Shown in pieces: positions 53,401 through 62,941 of a stretch of DNA of 64,000 nucleotides (its first letter is position 1; every line of letters starts with the position of its first letter). The position numbers were made by a program, and so were the translations under genes. This DNA is from an uncultured Collinsella sp. (GTDB lineage Bacteria > Actinomycetota > Coriobacteriia > Coriobacteriales > Coriobacteriaceae): NCBI GenBank assembly GCA_934654835.1, contig CAKUGY010000005.1, positions 90,403-154,402 on the forward strand, given 5' to 3'. Below the pieces are notes generated by a model. That model saw nothing but the letters and a program-made list of their open reading frames with translations, made no database searches and was not told where the DNA came from.

Positions 53401-54351
53401 AACGTTGCGTAGTCGAGTCTGTCGCCTGGGACGAGGCGAAGTCTACCGGTGTGAATGTCTCCAAGTCTGGTGGCCCCCGAGAGTATTTCGAGTGCGCCTG
53501 CGTCTCGATGCACTCTGTGGCCCAGACGAATCCCGGCGTCGATAGGGTTCTCGTCACGAATATCGAGCTGCCTCGGGACTGCAAGGAAGTTCTCGATAGG
53601 GACGGCGTGCGCATCGTAAATCAACCTTTTGACAAGTTCGCCTTCAGCCGCGATGTCGACTGGCACCTTGCCTACTACAAACTCTGTGCCTTGCAGGCTG
53701 TACTAGATGAGGACACCTACGACGAGCTGCTCATGCTCGACACGGACACTTGGGTTCGAAAGCCCCTCGACGGCTTGTTTGCTGAAATTTCCTTGGGGGG
53801 GGGTCGGGTTCTATGACCTCGATGCGAGAAATGACAATCCAGTGATGACTAAGATGACGCAAACCGCCCAGGCATTGGGGTTTGAGGTTTCTTCGGCGAC
53901 GTGCTGGGGAGGAGAGGTCATCTGCGGGTCCTCCGCCGAGCTGGGCTCGCTGTTGGATTTCTGCGAAAGTGTTCAGCGACGCATGGAGCAGTTCGGCGTG
54001 TATTCCGATCGCGGCGACGAGTTCCTCCTCTTCGCCGCCGGGGCCGCAGGATTGCTGCCCGCTGTCCGCAGGCTGAACCCATACATCGCACGAATTTGGA
54101 CGGGGCGCTACTTTACTCCCTGCGAATGGGAGTCCAAGACGGTCCTGCACCTCCCGAGCGAGAAGGGCTACGCATTTCCACTCGCATTTAAAAAAATCGC
54201 TGGGGGTAGCGACCTATTTGAGAACAGCTTTGAGCGCCTGTGTGGCCTTAGGCCGTCAAGGAGACCTCTCGACATCAGGTGGCTCGCTCACGGTGTGCTC
54301 GTCAAGGCAAAGCCACCTCAGGCGACTTGGATAGACGAAAGACGAAATTGA
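53397..54351 (+). pseudogene. Frameshifted glycosyltransferase, probably phase-variable
   Basis: Two overlapping frames form one gene. The first (53397-53816) gives 139 residues with a GT-A type DxD motif in LLMLDTDTWVRKPLDG, then runs into a stop just after a run of nine G (53795-53803). Removing one G joins it to the second frame, which continues GVGFYDLDARNDNP through CWGGEVICGS to 54351, giving about 317 residues. The second frame has no ribosome binding site of its own. The family looks like a small GT-A glycosyltransferase; I cannot name it more exactly. Either the gene is in an OFF phase, is a true mutant, or the run was miscounted in sequencing. Confidence 0.8.
53795..53803 (+). repeat. 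Poly-G tract (9 G) at the frameshift
   Basis: Longest G run noticed in the window. Eight G restore the frame, nine disrupt it. Typical site for slipped-strand mispairing. Confidence 0.85.
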
Positions 54352-54352
54352 A

Positions 54353-55549
54353 ATGAAAATCTTACAGATAGAGGACTTCTTCCACCCCGACGCAGGTTAC
54401 CAGATCAACGTGCTCTCGAAAGTGCTCGCCGAACGCGGCCATGACGTTACAATCGTGTGCGCTGCCAACCTCGACATCTTTCCCGAGTCGCTTACGTCCT
54501 TCTTTGGAACCGAAGGCATCGTCGAACGCGATGCAGCGTACAGCAAGAAATACGGCGTCAAGATCATGCGCGTTCCCGCGATGGGCTACTACAGCGGACG
54601 TACGTTCTACGCTGGTAGCGTTTACAAACAGATAGAGACTCTTGACCCCGACATCCTCTTTGTGCACGGTAACGACAGCGCTTCCGGCTTTCGTTATACC
54701 CATAGGGCGATGAAGCTGCCGTTTCCGGTGATAATGGACAGCCATATGCTTACGGTGGCCACACGAAATAGGTTCGCCAATGTCTACCGCGAGGTCTACC
54801 GCAGGATTTACGCCCCCATAATCAACAAGCGCGGCCTCAAGGTCATCCGGGTGCAGGATGACCCCTATGTCATTAAGTCTCTCGGAATCGATGAGGACAA
54901 CGCCCCCTATATTGGGTTCGGCACTGATACAGGTTTGTTCCACCCCGATGCGCAGATTAGGGCGGTAGGGCGTGAAAAACTTGGCATCCCTCAGGATGCC
55001 ACCGTCGTCCTCTACGCCGGTAAGCTCGATGAGTCCAAGGGCGGCATGCTGCTCGCGCATGCGCTGCTTAGTCGCTTCGATGATCGTTCACTCGTTTTCG
55101 TGGTTGCGGGTAACGCGTCGGGTTCTAAGGCCGTCGAACTCGAGGAGACTCTCTCACGAAGCGAGAATCGCGTATTGCGTCTTCCTACGCACAAGTACCC
55201 CGATCTACCGGCGCTTTACCAGGTCGCTGACCTTGCGCTCTATCCAGCGCAATGCAGTCTCAGCTTCTACGACGTTCAGGCCACGGGTCTGCCCGTTGTG
55301 GTGGACAACGGCACCCCTGTCAACATCGCGCGCGTCGCGCACGGCAACGGTTTTCTGTTCCAGGCAGGATCGGTTGAGGGCCTGCGCGGTTGCATCGAAC
55401 GCTATGCGTCCCTAGACGCCCATACGCGAGATGCGCTCAAGGACGCATCCATCGCTTACATCGGCACCGAGTATTGCTACGACAACGTTGCCAAGCAGTA
55501 CGAGTCGTGCTTCGAAGAGGTAATAAAGTCTTTCAAGGAAGGAAGATAA
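54353..55549 (+). CDS. GT4 family glycosyltransferase
   Basis: 398 residues, GT-B fold. The N-terminus MKILQIEDFFHPDAGYQINVLSKVLAERGHDVTI is a glycosyltransferase-4 domain. The C-terminal glycosyltransferase-1 domain has VVLYAGKLDESKGG, VFVVAGNASGS and DLALYPAQCSLSFYDVQATGLPVVVDNG, in which the usual E-x7-E is altered. It starts one base after the stop of the frameshifted gene, so its translation may depend on the upstream phase. Specificity unknown. Confidence 0.87.
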   Translation: MKILQIEDFFHPDAGYQINVLSKVLAERGHDVTIVCAANLDIFPESLTSFFGTEGIVERDAAYSKKYGVKIMRVPAMGYYSGRTFYAGSVYKQIETLDPDILFVHGNDSASGFRYTHRAMKLPFPVIMDSHMLTVATRNRFANVYREVYRRIYAPIINKRGLKVIRVQDDPYVIKSLGIDEDNAPYIGFGTDTGLFHPDAQIRAVGREKLGIPQDATVVLYAGKLDESKGGMLLAHALLSRFDDRSLVFVVAGNASGSKAVELEETLSRSENRVLRLPTHKYPDLPALYQVADLALYPAQCSLSFYDVQATGLPVVVDNGTPVNIARVAHGNGFLFQAGSVEGLRGCIERYASLDAHTRDALKDASIAYIGTEYCYDNVAKQYESCFEEVIKSFKEGR

Positions 55550-55551
55550 TA

Positions 55552-56769
55552 ATGGTTAACGTTATCGGACTCGGCTACATCGGCTTGCCCACCGCCCTCA
55601 TGATGGCCTCCCACGGCGTGGAGGTCGTGGGCACCGACTATAATGAAGAGCTCGTCGCCACCCTCAACGCGGGCAAGACCACCTTCAAGGAAGAGGGGCT
55701 GGACGAGCTGTTCGCCGACGCCCTGGAGGCCGGCATCAAGTTCTCCACCGACTACCAGGTCTGCGACACCTACATCGTCTCGGTCCCCACGCCCTACGAC
55801 AAGCTCGACAAGAAGATTGACCCGTGCTACGTCGTGGCTGCCTGCAAGACCGTCCTCGAGGTCGCGCCCGAGGGCGCCGTGCTCGTCGTCGAGTCCACCG
55901 TGTCGCCCAACACCATCGACCGCTTCGTGCGCCCGCTGCTTTCCGAGGCCGGCCGCGACGACGTCAGGCTCGTCCACGCCCCCGAGCGCATCATCCCGGG
56001 CAACATGGTCTACGAGCTGCTGCACAACAACCGCACCATCGGCGCCGACGACCCCGAGGTGGGCGAGGCCGTGGCCAAGGTCTACGCCAGCTTCTGCCAG
56101 GGCGAAATCTCCGTCACCGACATCCGCACCGCCGAGATGACCAAGGTCGTCGAGAACACCTTCCGCGCGGTGAACATCGCCTTCTCCAACGAGCTCGCCA
56201 AGATCTGCCGCATCGGCGGCATGGACGTCGCCGAGGTCATCCGCATCGCGAACAAGCACCCGCGCGTCAACATCCTCAATCCCGGCCCGGGCGTCGGCGG
56301 CCATTGCATCCCGGTCGACCCGTGGTTCCTGGTCGGCGACTACCCCGAGACGGCGAACTTCATCCGCCTCGCCCTTCAGACCAACGCCTCCATGCCCGAG
56401 TACGTCATGCACCGCGCGCACGAGGTCATGGCCGAGCGGGGCATCAAGGATGCCTCGAAGGTCGGCGTCTACGGCCTCACCTACAAGGAGAACGTCGACG
56501 ACGTCCGCGAGTCCCCGACGCTGCAGATGCTCGAGTCCATGTCCGAGCACCTCTGCGCCGGCTACGTCAAGGTCTACGACCCGTGGGTCGAGCGCGACGA
56601 GGTCCCCGGCCAGGTCCACTCTATGGAGGAGTTCCTGGACGGCCTGGAGATGGTGATCGTGATGGTCGGCCACTCACAGGTCAAGGACAACCCCGGCATC
56701 TTCGGCGACCGCGTTCTCATCGACCCGCGCAACGTCTGCGGCGACGGCGAGAACGTCTACAAGCTGTAG
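55552..56769 (+). CDS. wecC: UDP-N-acetyl-D-mannosamine dehydrogenase
   Basis: Oxidises UDP-ManNAc to UDP-ManNAcA in two NAD-dependent steps. 405 residues. The Rossmann motif is VIGLGYIGLPTALMMASHG (about 4-22), followed by SVPTPYD, VESTVSPNT and the catalytic Cys in GPGVGGHCIPVDPWF. The UDP-binding C-domain has YGLTYKENVDDVRESPT. The frame extends to 55390 inside the previous gene, but AAGGAAGG before the ATG at 55552 and the start MVNVIGLGYIG are clear. GC-rich codons as in capE. The substrate is inferred from the wecB partner directly downstream. Confidence 0.93.
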   Translation: MVNVIGLGYIGLPTALMMASHGVEVVGTDYNEELVATLNAGKTTFKEEGLDELFADALEAGIKFSTDYQVCDTYIVSVPTPYDKLDKKIDPCYVVAACKTVLEVAPEGAVLVVESTVSPNTIDRFVRPLLSEAGRDDVRLVHAPERIIPGNMVYELLHNNRTIGADDPEVGEAVAKVYASFCQGEISVTDIRTAEMTKVVENTFRAVNIAFSNELAKICRIGGMDVAEVIRIANKHPRVNILNPGPGVGGHCIPVDPWFLVGDYPETANFIRLALQTNASMPEYVMHRAHEVMAERGIKDASKVGVYGLTYKENVDDVRESPTLQMLESMSEHLCAGYVKVYDPWVERDEVPGQVHSMEEFLDGLEMVIVMVGHSQVKDNPGIFGDRVLIDPRNVCGDGENVYKL

Positions 56770-56799
56770 GATCTATTAAATCTTCAGGGAGAATCCAGT

Positions 56800-57897
56800 T
56801 TGAAGAAGGTAATGCTCGTCTTCGGCACCCGCCCGGAGGCAATCAAGATGTGCCCGCTTGTCAACGAGCTGAAGGTGCGCAAGGATGAGTTCGAGACCGT
56901 CGTGACCGTGACCGGCCAGCACCGTGAGATGCTCGACCAGGTGCTGCGCGTCTTCGGCGTGACGCCCGACCACGACCTGGCGATCATGAAGCCGGGCCAG
57001 ACGCTGTTCGACGTGACGTGCGACGTTCTGCTCAAGCTCAAGGCGGTCCTCGAGGAAGAGAGGCCCGACGTGGTGCTGGTCCACGGCGACACCACGACCA
57101 GCTTCGCCGCGGCACTCGCATGCTTCTACCTGCAGATCCCCGTGGGCCACGTCGAGGCCGGCCTGCGCACGCACGACATCTACAGTCCCTGGCCCGAGGA
57201 GTTCAACCGCCAGGCGGTCGACATCGTGAGCGAGTACTACTTCGCGCCCACTGAGGCCAGCAAGCAGAACCTGCTCGGCGAGGGCAAGCCCGAATCGAAG
57301 ATCTGGGTCACCGGGAACACCGGCATCGACGCCCTGCGCACCACCGTGCGCGAGGGCTATACCCACCCCGAGCTCGAGTGGGCGGAGGGCTCCCGCCTTA
57401 TCCTCATCACGGCGCACCGCCGCGAGAACCTGGGCGAGCCCATGCACCGCATGTTCCGCGCCATCCGCCGCGTGATGGAGGAGCACCCCGACACCAAGGC
57501 GATCTACCCCATCCACATGAACCCGCTCGTCCGCAAGGCCGCTCATGAGGAGCTCGACGGCTTCGACCGCCTGCACATCATCGACCCGCTCGAGGTTCTC
57601 GACTTTCACAACTTCATGGCCGCGAGCCACCTCATCCTCACCGACTCGGGCGGCATCCAGGAGGAGGCGCCCAGCCTGGGCAAGCCGGTGCTCGTCATGC
57701 GCGACACCACCGAGCGCCCCGAGGGCGTGGCCGCCGGCACGCTGAAGCTCGTCGGCACCGGGGAGGATGTCATTTTCCGCGAGTTCAGCCGCCTGCTCTC
57801 TGACGAGGCCGAGTACGAAGTTATGAGCTATGCCTCGAATCCTTACGGCGATGGGCATGCGAGTGAGCGCATTGCGGATGTGCTGGAGGGCAAGTGA
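56800..57897 (+). CDS. wecB: UDP-N-acetylglucosamine 2-epimerase
   Basis: Non-hydrolysing epimerase converting UDP-GlcNAc to UDP-ManNAc for WecC. 365 residues, normal length. Signatures: VFGTRPEAIKMCPLV, VTGQHREMLDQ, VLVHGDTTTSFAAALACFY, GHVEAGLRTHD, TAHRRENLG and DSGGIQEEAPSLGKPVLVMRDTTERPEG, with the catalytic Asp, Glu and His positions in place. Start is TTG at 56800 after CAGGGAGA. GC-rich codon style until the last 20 codons, where it changes toward that of the next gene. Confidence 0.95.
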   Translation: MKKVMLVFGTRPEAIKMCPLVNELKVRKDEFETVVTVTGQHREMLDQVLRVFGVTPDHDLAIMKPGQTLFDVTCDVLLKLKAVLEEERPDVVLVHGDTTTSFAAALACFYLQIPVGHVEAGLRTHDIYSPWPEEFNRQAVDIVSEYYFAPTEASKQNLLGEGKPESKIWVTGNTGIDALRTTVREGYTHPELEWAEGSRLILITAHRRENLGEPMHRMFRAIRRVMEEHPDTKAIYPIHMNPLVRKAAHEELDGFDRLHIIDPLEVLDFHNFMAASHLILTDSGGIQEEAPSLGKPVLVMRDTTERPEGVAAGTLKLVGTGEDVIFREFSRLLSDEAEYEVMSYASNPYGDGHASERIADVLEGK

Positions 57898-59015
57898 TGA
57901 CACTTAGGGTTCTTCATGTCATAGACAATTTGGGGCAAGGCGGCGTTCAAAGGTTTCTAGTCGGCTATCTGGAGCGAATGGATAGGTCGGAAGTCACTTT
58001 TGACTTCGTTGTGCAGACGGAGGAGGTTGGTTCGCTTGAAGAAAAGGTTTGCCGCCTTGGCTCAAAGGTTTTTCATCTCCCTTCTTTCATCAATCAGCGT
58101 TCAGAATTCGGGAAACGCCTCTATAGCGTTCTTCGCGACGGTGATTACACTATAGTCGAGGCTCATCAAAATCATCGTTGCCTTTATCCGCTTCTGATTG
58201 CAAAGCGCGCCGGAGTTCCCGTGCGAATTGCACACTCGCATAATTCTTACCCTGCTTCATCTTTTCTTAAAGGCATATACCGTTCGTATTTCAAATTAAG
58301 AGTTCCTCACGTCGCTACCGAGCTTTGGGGCTGTGGAAATTACGCGAACAGATGGCTATATGGGGATAGATTGTTGCCCCGAACCGTGGTCATTCCCAAC
58401 GCCATAGACACCAAACGGTTTACGTTCAATGAAGGTTGCCGCCATAATGTTCGTTCTATTTACGGAATCGCCGGACCATGTTTAGGGCATGTGGGTGCGG
58501 GTGGAGTTGCTAAGAACTACCCGTTCATATTCGATCTTTTCGAGGAGATGCTGCGGCGCGATAGTTCTGCGCGTCTTCTATTGGTCGGTTGCTCTGCTGA
58601 ATCTCAGAACGGTTCGATAGGTAGAGAAATCGAAAATCGACGGATAGCTGACAAGGTTATTCTCACGGGCTCCGTGAAAGATCCCGAGAGCTATCTAAAC
58701 GCAATGGACGCCTTCGTTCTGCCCTCCTTGTTCGAAGGTTTCCCCATTGCTCTCGTCGAAGCGCAGGCAAATGGACTTACACCCATAGCCGCCGCAGGCG
58801 TCGTCACCGATGAGACAAACGTGACGGGCCGGGTCCGTTATATCCCGAACGACGCTTCCCATATCATCGAATGGACAGAAGTCGTGATGGAGCTGGCTCG
58901 TCAGCCAAGGGTCTTGGAAACAGATTCTATTTTGAAGAGTGGCTATGACATTGCCAGTGCTGCTAAATCTCTTCAGGACCGATACTTGAGGCTTGGAAGG
59001 TTGGCTAATCAGTGA
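57897..59015 (+). CDS. GT4 family glycosyltransferase (EpsF-like)
   Basis: 372 residues, GT-B fold. The N-terminus RVLHVIDNLGQGGVQRFLVGYLE and AHSHNSYP match EpsF/CapJ-type transferases. The C-terminal domain has GHVGAGGVAKNYPFIFDLFEEML, LTGSVKDPESYLNAMDAFVLPSLFEGFPIALVEAQANG with the E-x7-E retaining motif. The ATG at 57897 shares its first base with the wecB stop. AT-richer codon use marks a sharp boundary with wecB. Sugar specificity unknown. Confidence 0.88.
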   Translation: MTLRVLHVIDNLGQGGVQRFLVGYLERMDRSEVTFDFVVQTEEVGSLEEKVCRLGSKVFHLPSFINQRSEFGKRLYSVLRDGDYTIVEAHQNHRCLYPLLIAKRAGVPVRIAHSHNSYPASSFLKGIYRSYFKLRVPHVATELWGCGNYANRWLYGDRLLPRTVVIPNAIDTKRFTFNEGCRHNVRSIYGIAGPCLGHVGAGGVAKNYPFIFDLFEEMLRRDSSARLLLVGCSAESQNGSIGREIENRRIADKVILTGSVKDPESYLNAMDAFVLPSLFEGFPIALVEAQANGLTPIAAAGVVTDETNVTGRVRYIPNDASHIIEWTEVVMELARQPRVLETDSILKSGYDIASAAKSLQDRYLRLGRLANQ

Positions 59016-60265
59016 GAGACCGTCTCATAATACTTAACTATCAGCGTGAGATACCCCCGTTCATGCTTTCGCAGATAAAATATGCTGCGCTGCAGTACGA
59101 ACAGATCTTTTACGTTACTCGTGACTTGGTTAATGATAATTCCGAGTCATGCGACGCTGACAATTTTACAGTTGTTCAAGTTGGTTCTGCTCGCGGAGGA
59201 CTAAGGGCAATAAAGGCAATCGGTGGCGCATTGCTACATGGAACGGCTTGCTGCATCGCGGATGCTTTGCGCAAGAGGCGTTTCAGCGTTAAGTTTTTAA
59301 AAGCTCAGCTTCAAAACGATTCTGGCTCCTATTTATTGTTCCGTACCGCCTCGAAATTGATTGAGGAGCTCGGTCAGGAGAACTGCACGGTTCTCGCGAC
59401 ATGGTTCATGTCTGAAGCATATGCAGCTTCCTTGTTGAAGAATAGGTTTCCTGACATTCAGACCGTCTCCTTCGCTCACTCCTTTGAGGTGCAGAAATTT
59501 AGGGATCCCGACCTGGACCTCAGGCATATCGTCGAACGCCATGCCAACATCGACAGGATATTATTCATTTCTCATACTGTTCTCAATCGCTACAAGAATG
59601 AATACATGGTTCCGTTAGGCCTTCCTTCTGACAACGTCAGTGTTTATTACCTTGGTTCGGAGCCGAACGAGGCCGAGGGCGAGGGCTATTCTCATGATGG
59701 TATTTTCAGATTGGTTTCTTGTGCGGGAATCTCAAAGGTGAAGAGATTAGACCTCCTCATTGAGGCCCTGAGCGAAATCGATGAGGAACATGCCAACAAG
59801 CTGGTGTGGACGCATATAGGCTCAGGTCCGGATGAGGACTTAATACAAAAGCTTGCCGAAGAACGGCTCGATCATCTATTAAGCTTTGAATTTACGGGCT
59901 ATATGCCGAATTCGTCCGTGCATCGTTATTACGAAGAGTGCCCATGCGACCTCTTCGTTAACGTCAGCTCTATGGAGGGGCTTCCCGTCTCTTTGATGGA
60001 GAGCATTAGCTACGGAATCCCCGCAATCGCCACAAACGTCGGCGGTTCCGGCGAAGTGGTTATAGACGATACGTCGGGACTGCTGCTTCCGTCGAACCCG
60101 ACACCTGAGGAGATTCGAGACGCTTTGGTCATGTTCATGGACATGCCCCTCCCCAAGCGAGAAGAATATGCCCACAACTGTAAGCTTCTCTGGGCTGAGC
60201 GTTTTGACGTATCCAAAAACGCTAGGAGTCTGTATCGGACCCTAAGGACTTGCGATGCGCTCTAA
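59012..60265 (+). CDS. GT4 family glycosyltransferase
   Basis: 417 residues. The N-terminal half is poorly conserved (LNYQREIPPFMLSQIKYAALQYEQIFYV). The C-terminal half is a typical glycosyltransferase-1 domain with SCAGISKVKRLDLLIEAL, THIGSGPDEDLIQKLAEE, FTGYMPNSSVHRYYEE and VNVSSMEGLPVSLMESISYGIPAIATNVGGSGEVV. Start is GTG at 59012, overlapping the previous stop by four bases. Specificity unknown. Confidence 0.87.
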   Translation: MRDRLIILNYQREIPPFMLSQIKYAALQYEQIFYVTRDLVNDNSESCDADNFTVVQVGSARGGLRAIKAIGGALLHGTACCIADALRKRRFSVKFLKAQLQNDSGSYLLFRTASKLIEELGQENCTVLATWFMSEAYAASLLKNRFPDIQTVSFAHSFEVQKFRDPDLDLRHIVERHANIDRILFISHTVLNRYKNEYMVPLGLPSDNVSVYYLGSEPNEAEGEGYSHDGIFRLVSCAGISKVKRLDLLIEALSEIDEEHANKLVWTHIGSGPDEDLIQKLAEERLDHLLSFEFTGYMPNSSVHRYYEECPCDLFVNVSSMEGLPVSLMESISYGIPAIATNVGGSGEVVIDDTSGLLLPSNPTPEEIRDALVMFMDMPLPKREEYAHNCKLLWAERFDVSKNARSLYRTLRTCDAL

Positions 60266-61448
60266 GAACAATCAATCTCTTCCCTTCTTCAAGAAATGGC
60301 CGGATTCAGGGCTCGGAGCCTTCGAAACTTTCCTTTGCGCTGCCCTGTTTTTCATCTCACCTTTCGAGGCTTATCTAGTCTCAACAGTCGGCGGTGTCGT
60401 AAAGTATGTGCTCCTATTTGCCATACTGCTCATCCTGTACAAGGATATTTACACCAAAAGAAACGTCCGACTCTATTGGTACGTTTCCTTTTTCGTCGTG
60501 TGGCTCGTTTATAAAATCATCACCATTTTCTGGACCTCTGATCTGACAATCCCCATGCTGCATTTCGCCTCGCAGCTGGGCATGGTCGGCTTTCTCTTCG
60601 TGCTGGCTTCGGTGGACGTCGGTTCTCGTCAGCGGGATATGCTTCTTGGAGGGTATTTCTGGGGGTCCGTCGCCTTTAGTCTTCTATCGCTAGTTTTCAT
60701 GGAACCATCAGGTAATTATACCCAACGGTTTGTGCTCACTTTATTCGGCGTCCAGGTCGACCCTAACAACGCTGCGGCATGTGCTCTTCCGGCGTTTGGG
60801 TTAGGCATTTATTTCTGTACCCGTGTCTCGCGCATTTTGCACAAATGCATATACGGCCTTCTTAGCGCAGCGGCGGTTTACGTGGTCCTGATGACTGGTT
60901 CCCGCGGAGGAATGCTCGCCGTCGCCGCATCAGCATCCGTCTTGCTCGTCTTTTCTACTGATCTGAAGGTCTATCAAAAGGCGGCTGTCACGGCACTCTT
61001 GGCCGTCGGATGTATCCTTGTTCTGGACCTTCTTCCCCAGGCTACGTATGCTCGGCTATTTCAGGATAACTACACTGACGGAAGTGGTCGGACGGAATTA
61101 TGGGGCGTGGTCTGGAAAGCCTTCTTGACCAACCCCATCTTTGGGGTTGGATGGGGTACAGCAACGAGTCTCAACAGGGGCATGGCGACCCATAACACGT
61201 TCCTCTCGATGTTGTGCGAGCAGGGTGTACTCGGTACCGCATTTTTCGTTGCGCCCATCGTTTACGCGGTGGTTGCCTCCTTTCGCGGCAAAAACGTCCT
61301 TCCGATCATCCTCATCGTCTGCGCCGTTTTCCCAGCGTTGACGATTGACGCGATCAACAAAAGGTTCGTTTGGTATGGGCTAACACTCGCGCTTGTCTTC
61401 CTCGGAAGGGTGAATGAAGATTCAAACAGCCTCGGAAATAGGGAGTGA
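60255..61448 (+). CDS. wzy: O-antigen polymerase / ligase-like membrane protein (Wzy)
   Basis: Integral membrane protein of 397 residues with about ten hydrophobic segments. It has the Wzy_C/O-antigen-ligase arrangement: a large outer loop between late helices, preceded by VVLMTGSRGGMLAVAAS and followed by NPIFGVGWGTATSLNRGMATHNTFLSMLCEQG. GSRGG and the H-N-x-F-L pattern are the family's landmarks. It probably polymerises the repeat units exported by the adjacent flippase. It overlaps the previous gene by 11 bases and the next by 35. Confidence 0.88.
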   Translation: MRSKNNQSLPFFKKWPDSGLGAFETFLCAALFFISPFEAYLVSTVGGVVKYVLLFAILLILYKDIYTKRNVRLYWYVSFFVVWLVYKIITIFWTSDLTIPMLHFASQLGMVGFLFVLASVDVGSRQRDMLLGGYFWGSVAFSLLSLVFMEPSGNYTQRFVLTLFGVQVDPNNAAACALPAFGLGIYFCTRVSRILHKCIYGLLSAAAVYVVLMTGSRGGMLAVAASASVLLVFSTDLKVYQKAAVTALLAVGCILVLDLLPQATYARLFQDNYTDGSGRTELWGVVWKAFLTNPIFGVGWGTATSLNRGMATHNTFLSMLCEQGVLGTAFFVAPIVYAVVASFRGKNVLPIILIVCAVFPALTIDAINKRFVWYGLTLALVFLGRVNEDSNSLGNRE

Positions 61449-62919
61449 TGATTTGCTTCGACTTAAAGGAATGGTCTCCGGCGCGGCGGTGGATTCACTG
61501 ATTCTTTCCTTCGTGAAAATCGTGACCACCGTTTCGGGTATTGTTTGCACGATGATACTATCGAGGACTCTTACGCTTGCGGAGTACGGCACGTATTCGC
61601 AGGGCAATCTCGTCGTCACACTTGTGTCATCCATGACGGTGTTGGGCCTTACCGATGCTAGCAACTATTTCTTCAATAGAGCCGAGTACGGCAAACGTTA
61701 CATTTCCAACATCCTTTACATTGAAGCTGCAGTCGGTTTAATCGCGGCCATTGCAATTGTCGCTTTCAAGGAGCAGATAGGTTTATACTTCGGCAACGAC
61801 GCCGTAGCTGGTCTTGCAGTGTTCCTTGCGCTCCGCCCTCTCCTTTCCAACGCTCTCGCCACGTTACAAGTTGTTATCATCTCTCTCGGCAAGAGTAAGA
61901 TGCTTGCGGTCAGGAATCTTATCGTCTCCGTTTTGAAGGTCTTTATTGTCTGTTTTGTCGGTTTCATCTATAAAAGCCTCTCTGTCATCTTCTTCGCATA
62001 CCTGTTGATTGATGCTCTTAACGTTTTCTGGTTCTTGGCGATTTACGTTCGGGATGTAGGCTGGCCGCGGCTTGGGGATTTCGATACAGGTGCGATAAAA
62101 ACTATTTTGCGTTTTAGCCTTCCTTTGGCCGTTTCGGTCTTCGTGTCGGCCTATTCGAGGCAGATGTCGAACCTAATCGTAGGCGCGCTTAAGTCCACTG
62201 AGGAGTATGCCATTTTCGCCAACTGCTCTGCGCAGCTGCCCCTGGACTTCATCTCTGCATCCTTCATGACCGTACTGATGCCCATCTTGACAAGGAACAT
62301 TGCCGGCAGAGACATTAGAGGCGCGAGGGGTGTTTATTGCGATTACCTGCAGATCGGTTATATGCTTGTTTGGCCATTCGCCGCCTGTCTCGTCGTGGTT
62401 TCCCCCGAATGCGTCGCGCTGCTCTATGGCGAGAAGTACATTTCCGGCGTGCCGATATTCGCAATCTACTTGCTCACCTACGCTACAACCTTTTTCTCTT
62501 CCACGCTCGTTCTCACCGCGGGAGGAAAGACGCGTGCCGTGATGGGGATTGCTGTCCTTTCGCTTATCGCAAATGGAGTATTTTGCTATATTGCGTGTCT
62601 CTTCTCTGGTATCTTCGGGGTGGCGGTCGCTTCGGTCGTGGTGAATTTTGCCACGGCGATTGCTATTTTGTTGGCGAGCTGTCGCTTTTTAGGTGGGCAG
62701 CTTCTCGGCCTTGTCGCTGTTAAAAAGATGGGACGTTACCTCGCCCTTTTACTTTTGATTGCCATCCCCATTCTTATCCTGAGGCTTGCGCTTGTTTCCA
62801 TCGGTGTGCCGAGCTTCATTATAGTTTGCTTTGCATCGGCGGCCTATTTGGGTGCGTTTTATTTCCTTGAGCGAAAAGACCTGCGTTCGTTGTTGAGCCG
62901 CATTAATCGCTTGAAATAA
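61414..62919 (+). CDS. wzx: Repeat-unit flippase (Wzx, polysaccharide transporter family)
   Basis: Membrane protein of 501 residues with about 13-14 hydrophobic segments. Typical Wzx features are LSRTLTLAEYGTYSQGNLVVTL near residue 50, LRFSLPLAVSVFVSAYSRQMSNLIVGALKSTEEYAIFANC, and SPECVALLYGEKYISGVPIFAIY. It would flip lipid-linked repeat units across the membrane. GGAAGGG precedes the ATG at 61414; a later ATG (61471) is possible but less well supported. Unusually long overlap with wzy (35 bases). Confidence 0.92.
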   Translation: MKIQTASEIGSDDLLRLKGMVSGAAVDSLILSFVKIVTTVSGIVCTMILSRTLTLAEYGTYSQGNLVVTLVSSMTVLGLTDASNYFFNRAEYGKRYISNILYIEAAVGLIAAIAIVAFKEQIGLYFGNDAVAGLAVFLALRPLLSNALATLQVVIISLGKSKMLAVRNLIVSVLKVFIVCFVGFIYKSLSVIFFAYLLIDALNVFWFLAIYVRDVGWPRLGDFDTGAIKTILRFSLPLAVSVFVSAYSRQMSNLIVGALKSTEEYAIFANCSAQLPLDFISASFMTVLMPILTRNIAGRDIRGARGVYCDYLQIGYMLVWPFAACLVVVSPECVALLYGEKYISGVPIFAIYLLTYATTFFSSTLVLTAGGKTRAVMGIAVLSLIANGVFCYIACLFSGIFGVAVASVVVNFATAIAILLASCRFLGGQLLGLVAVKKMGRYLALLLLIAIPILILRLALVSIGVPSFIIVCFASAAYLGAFYFLERKDLRSLLSRINRLK

Positions 62920-62941
62920 CCTATATAAGGAGAAACTGTCT

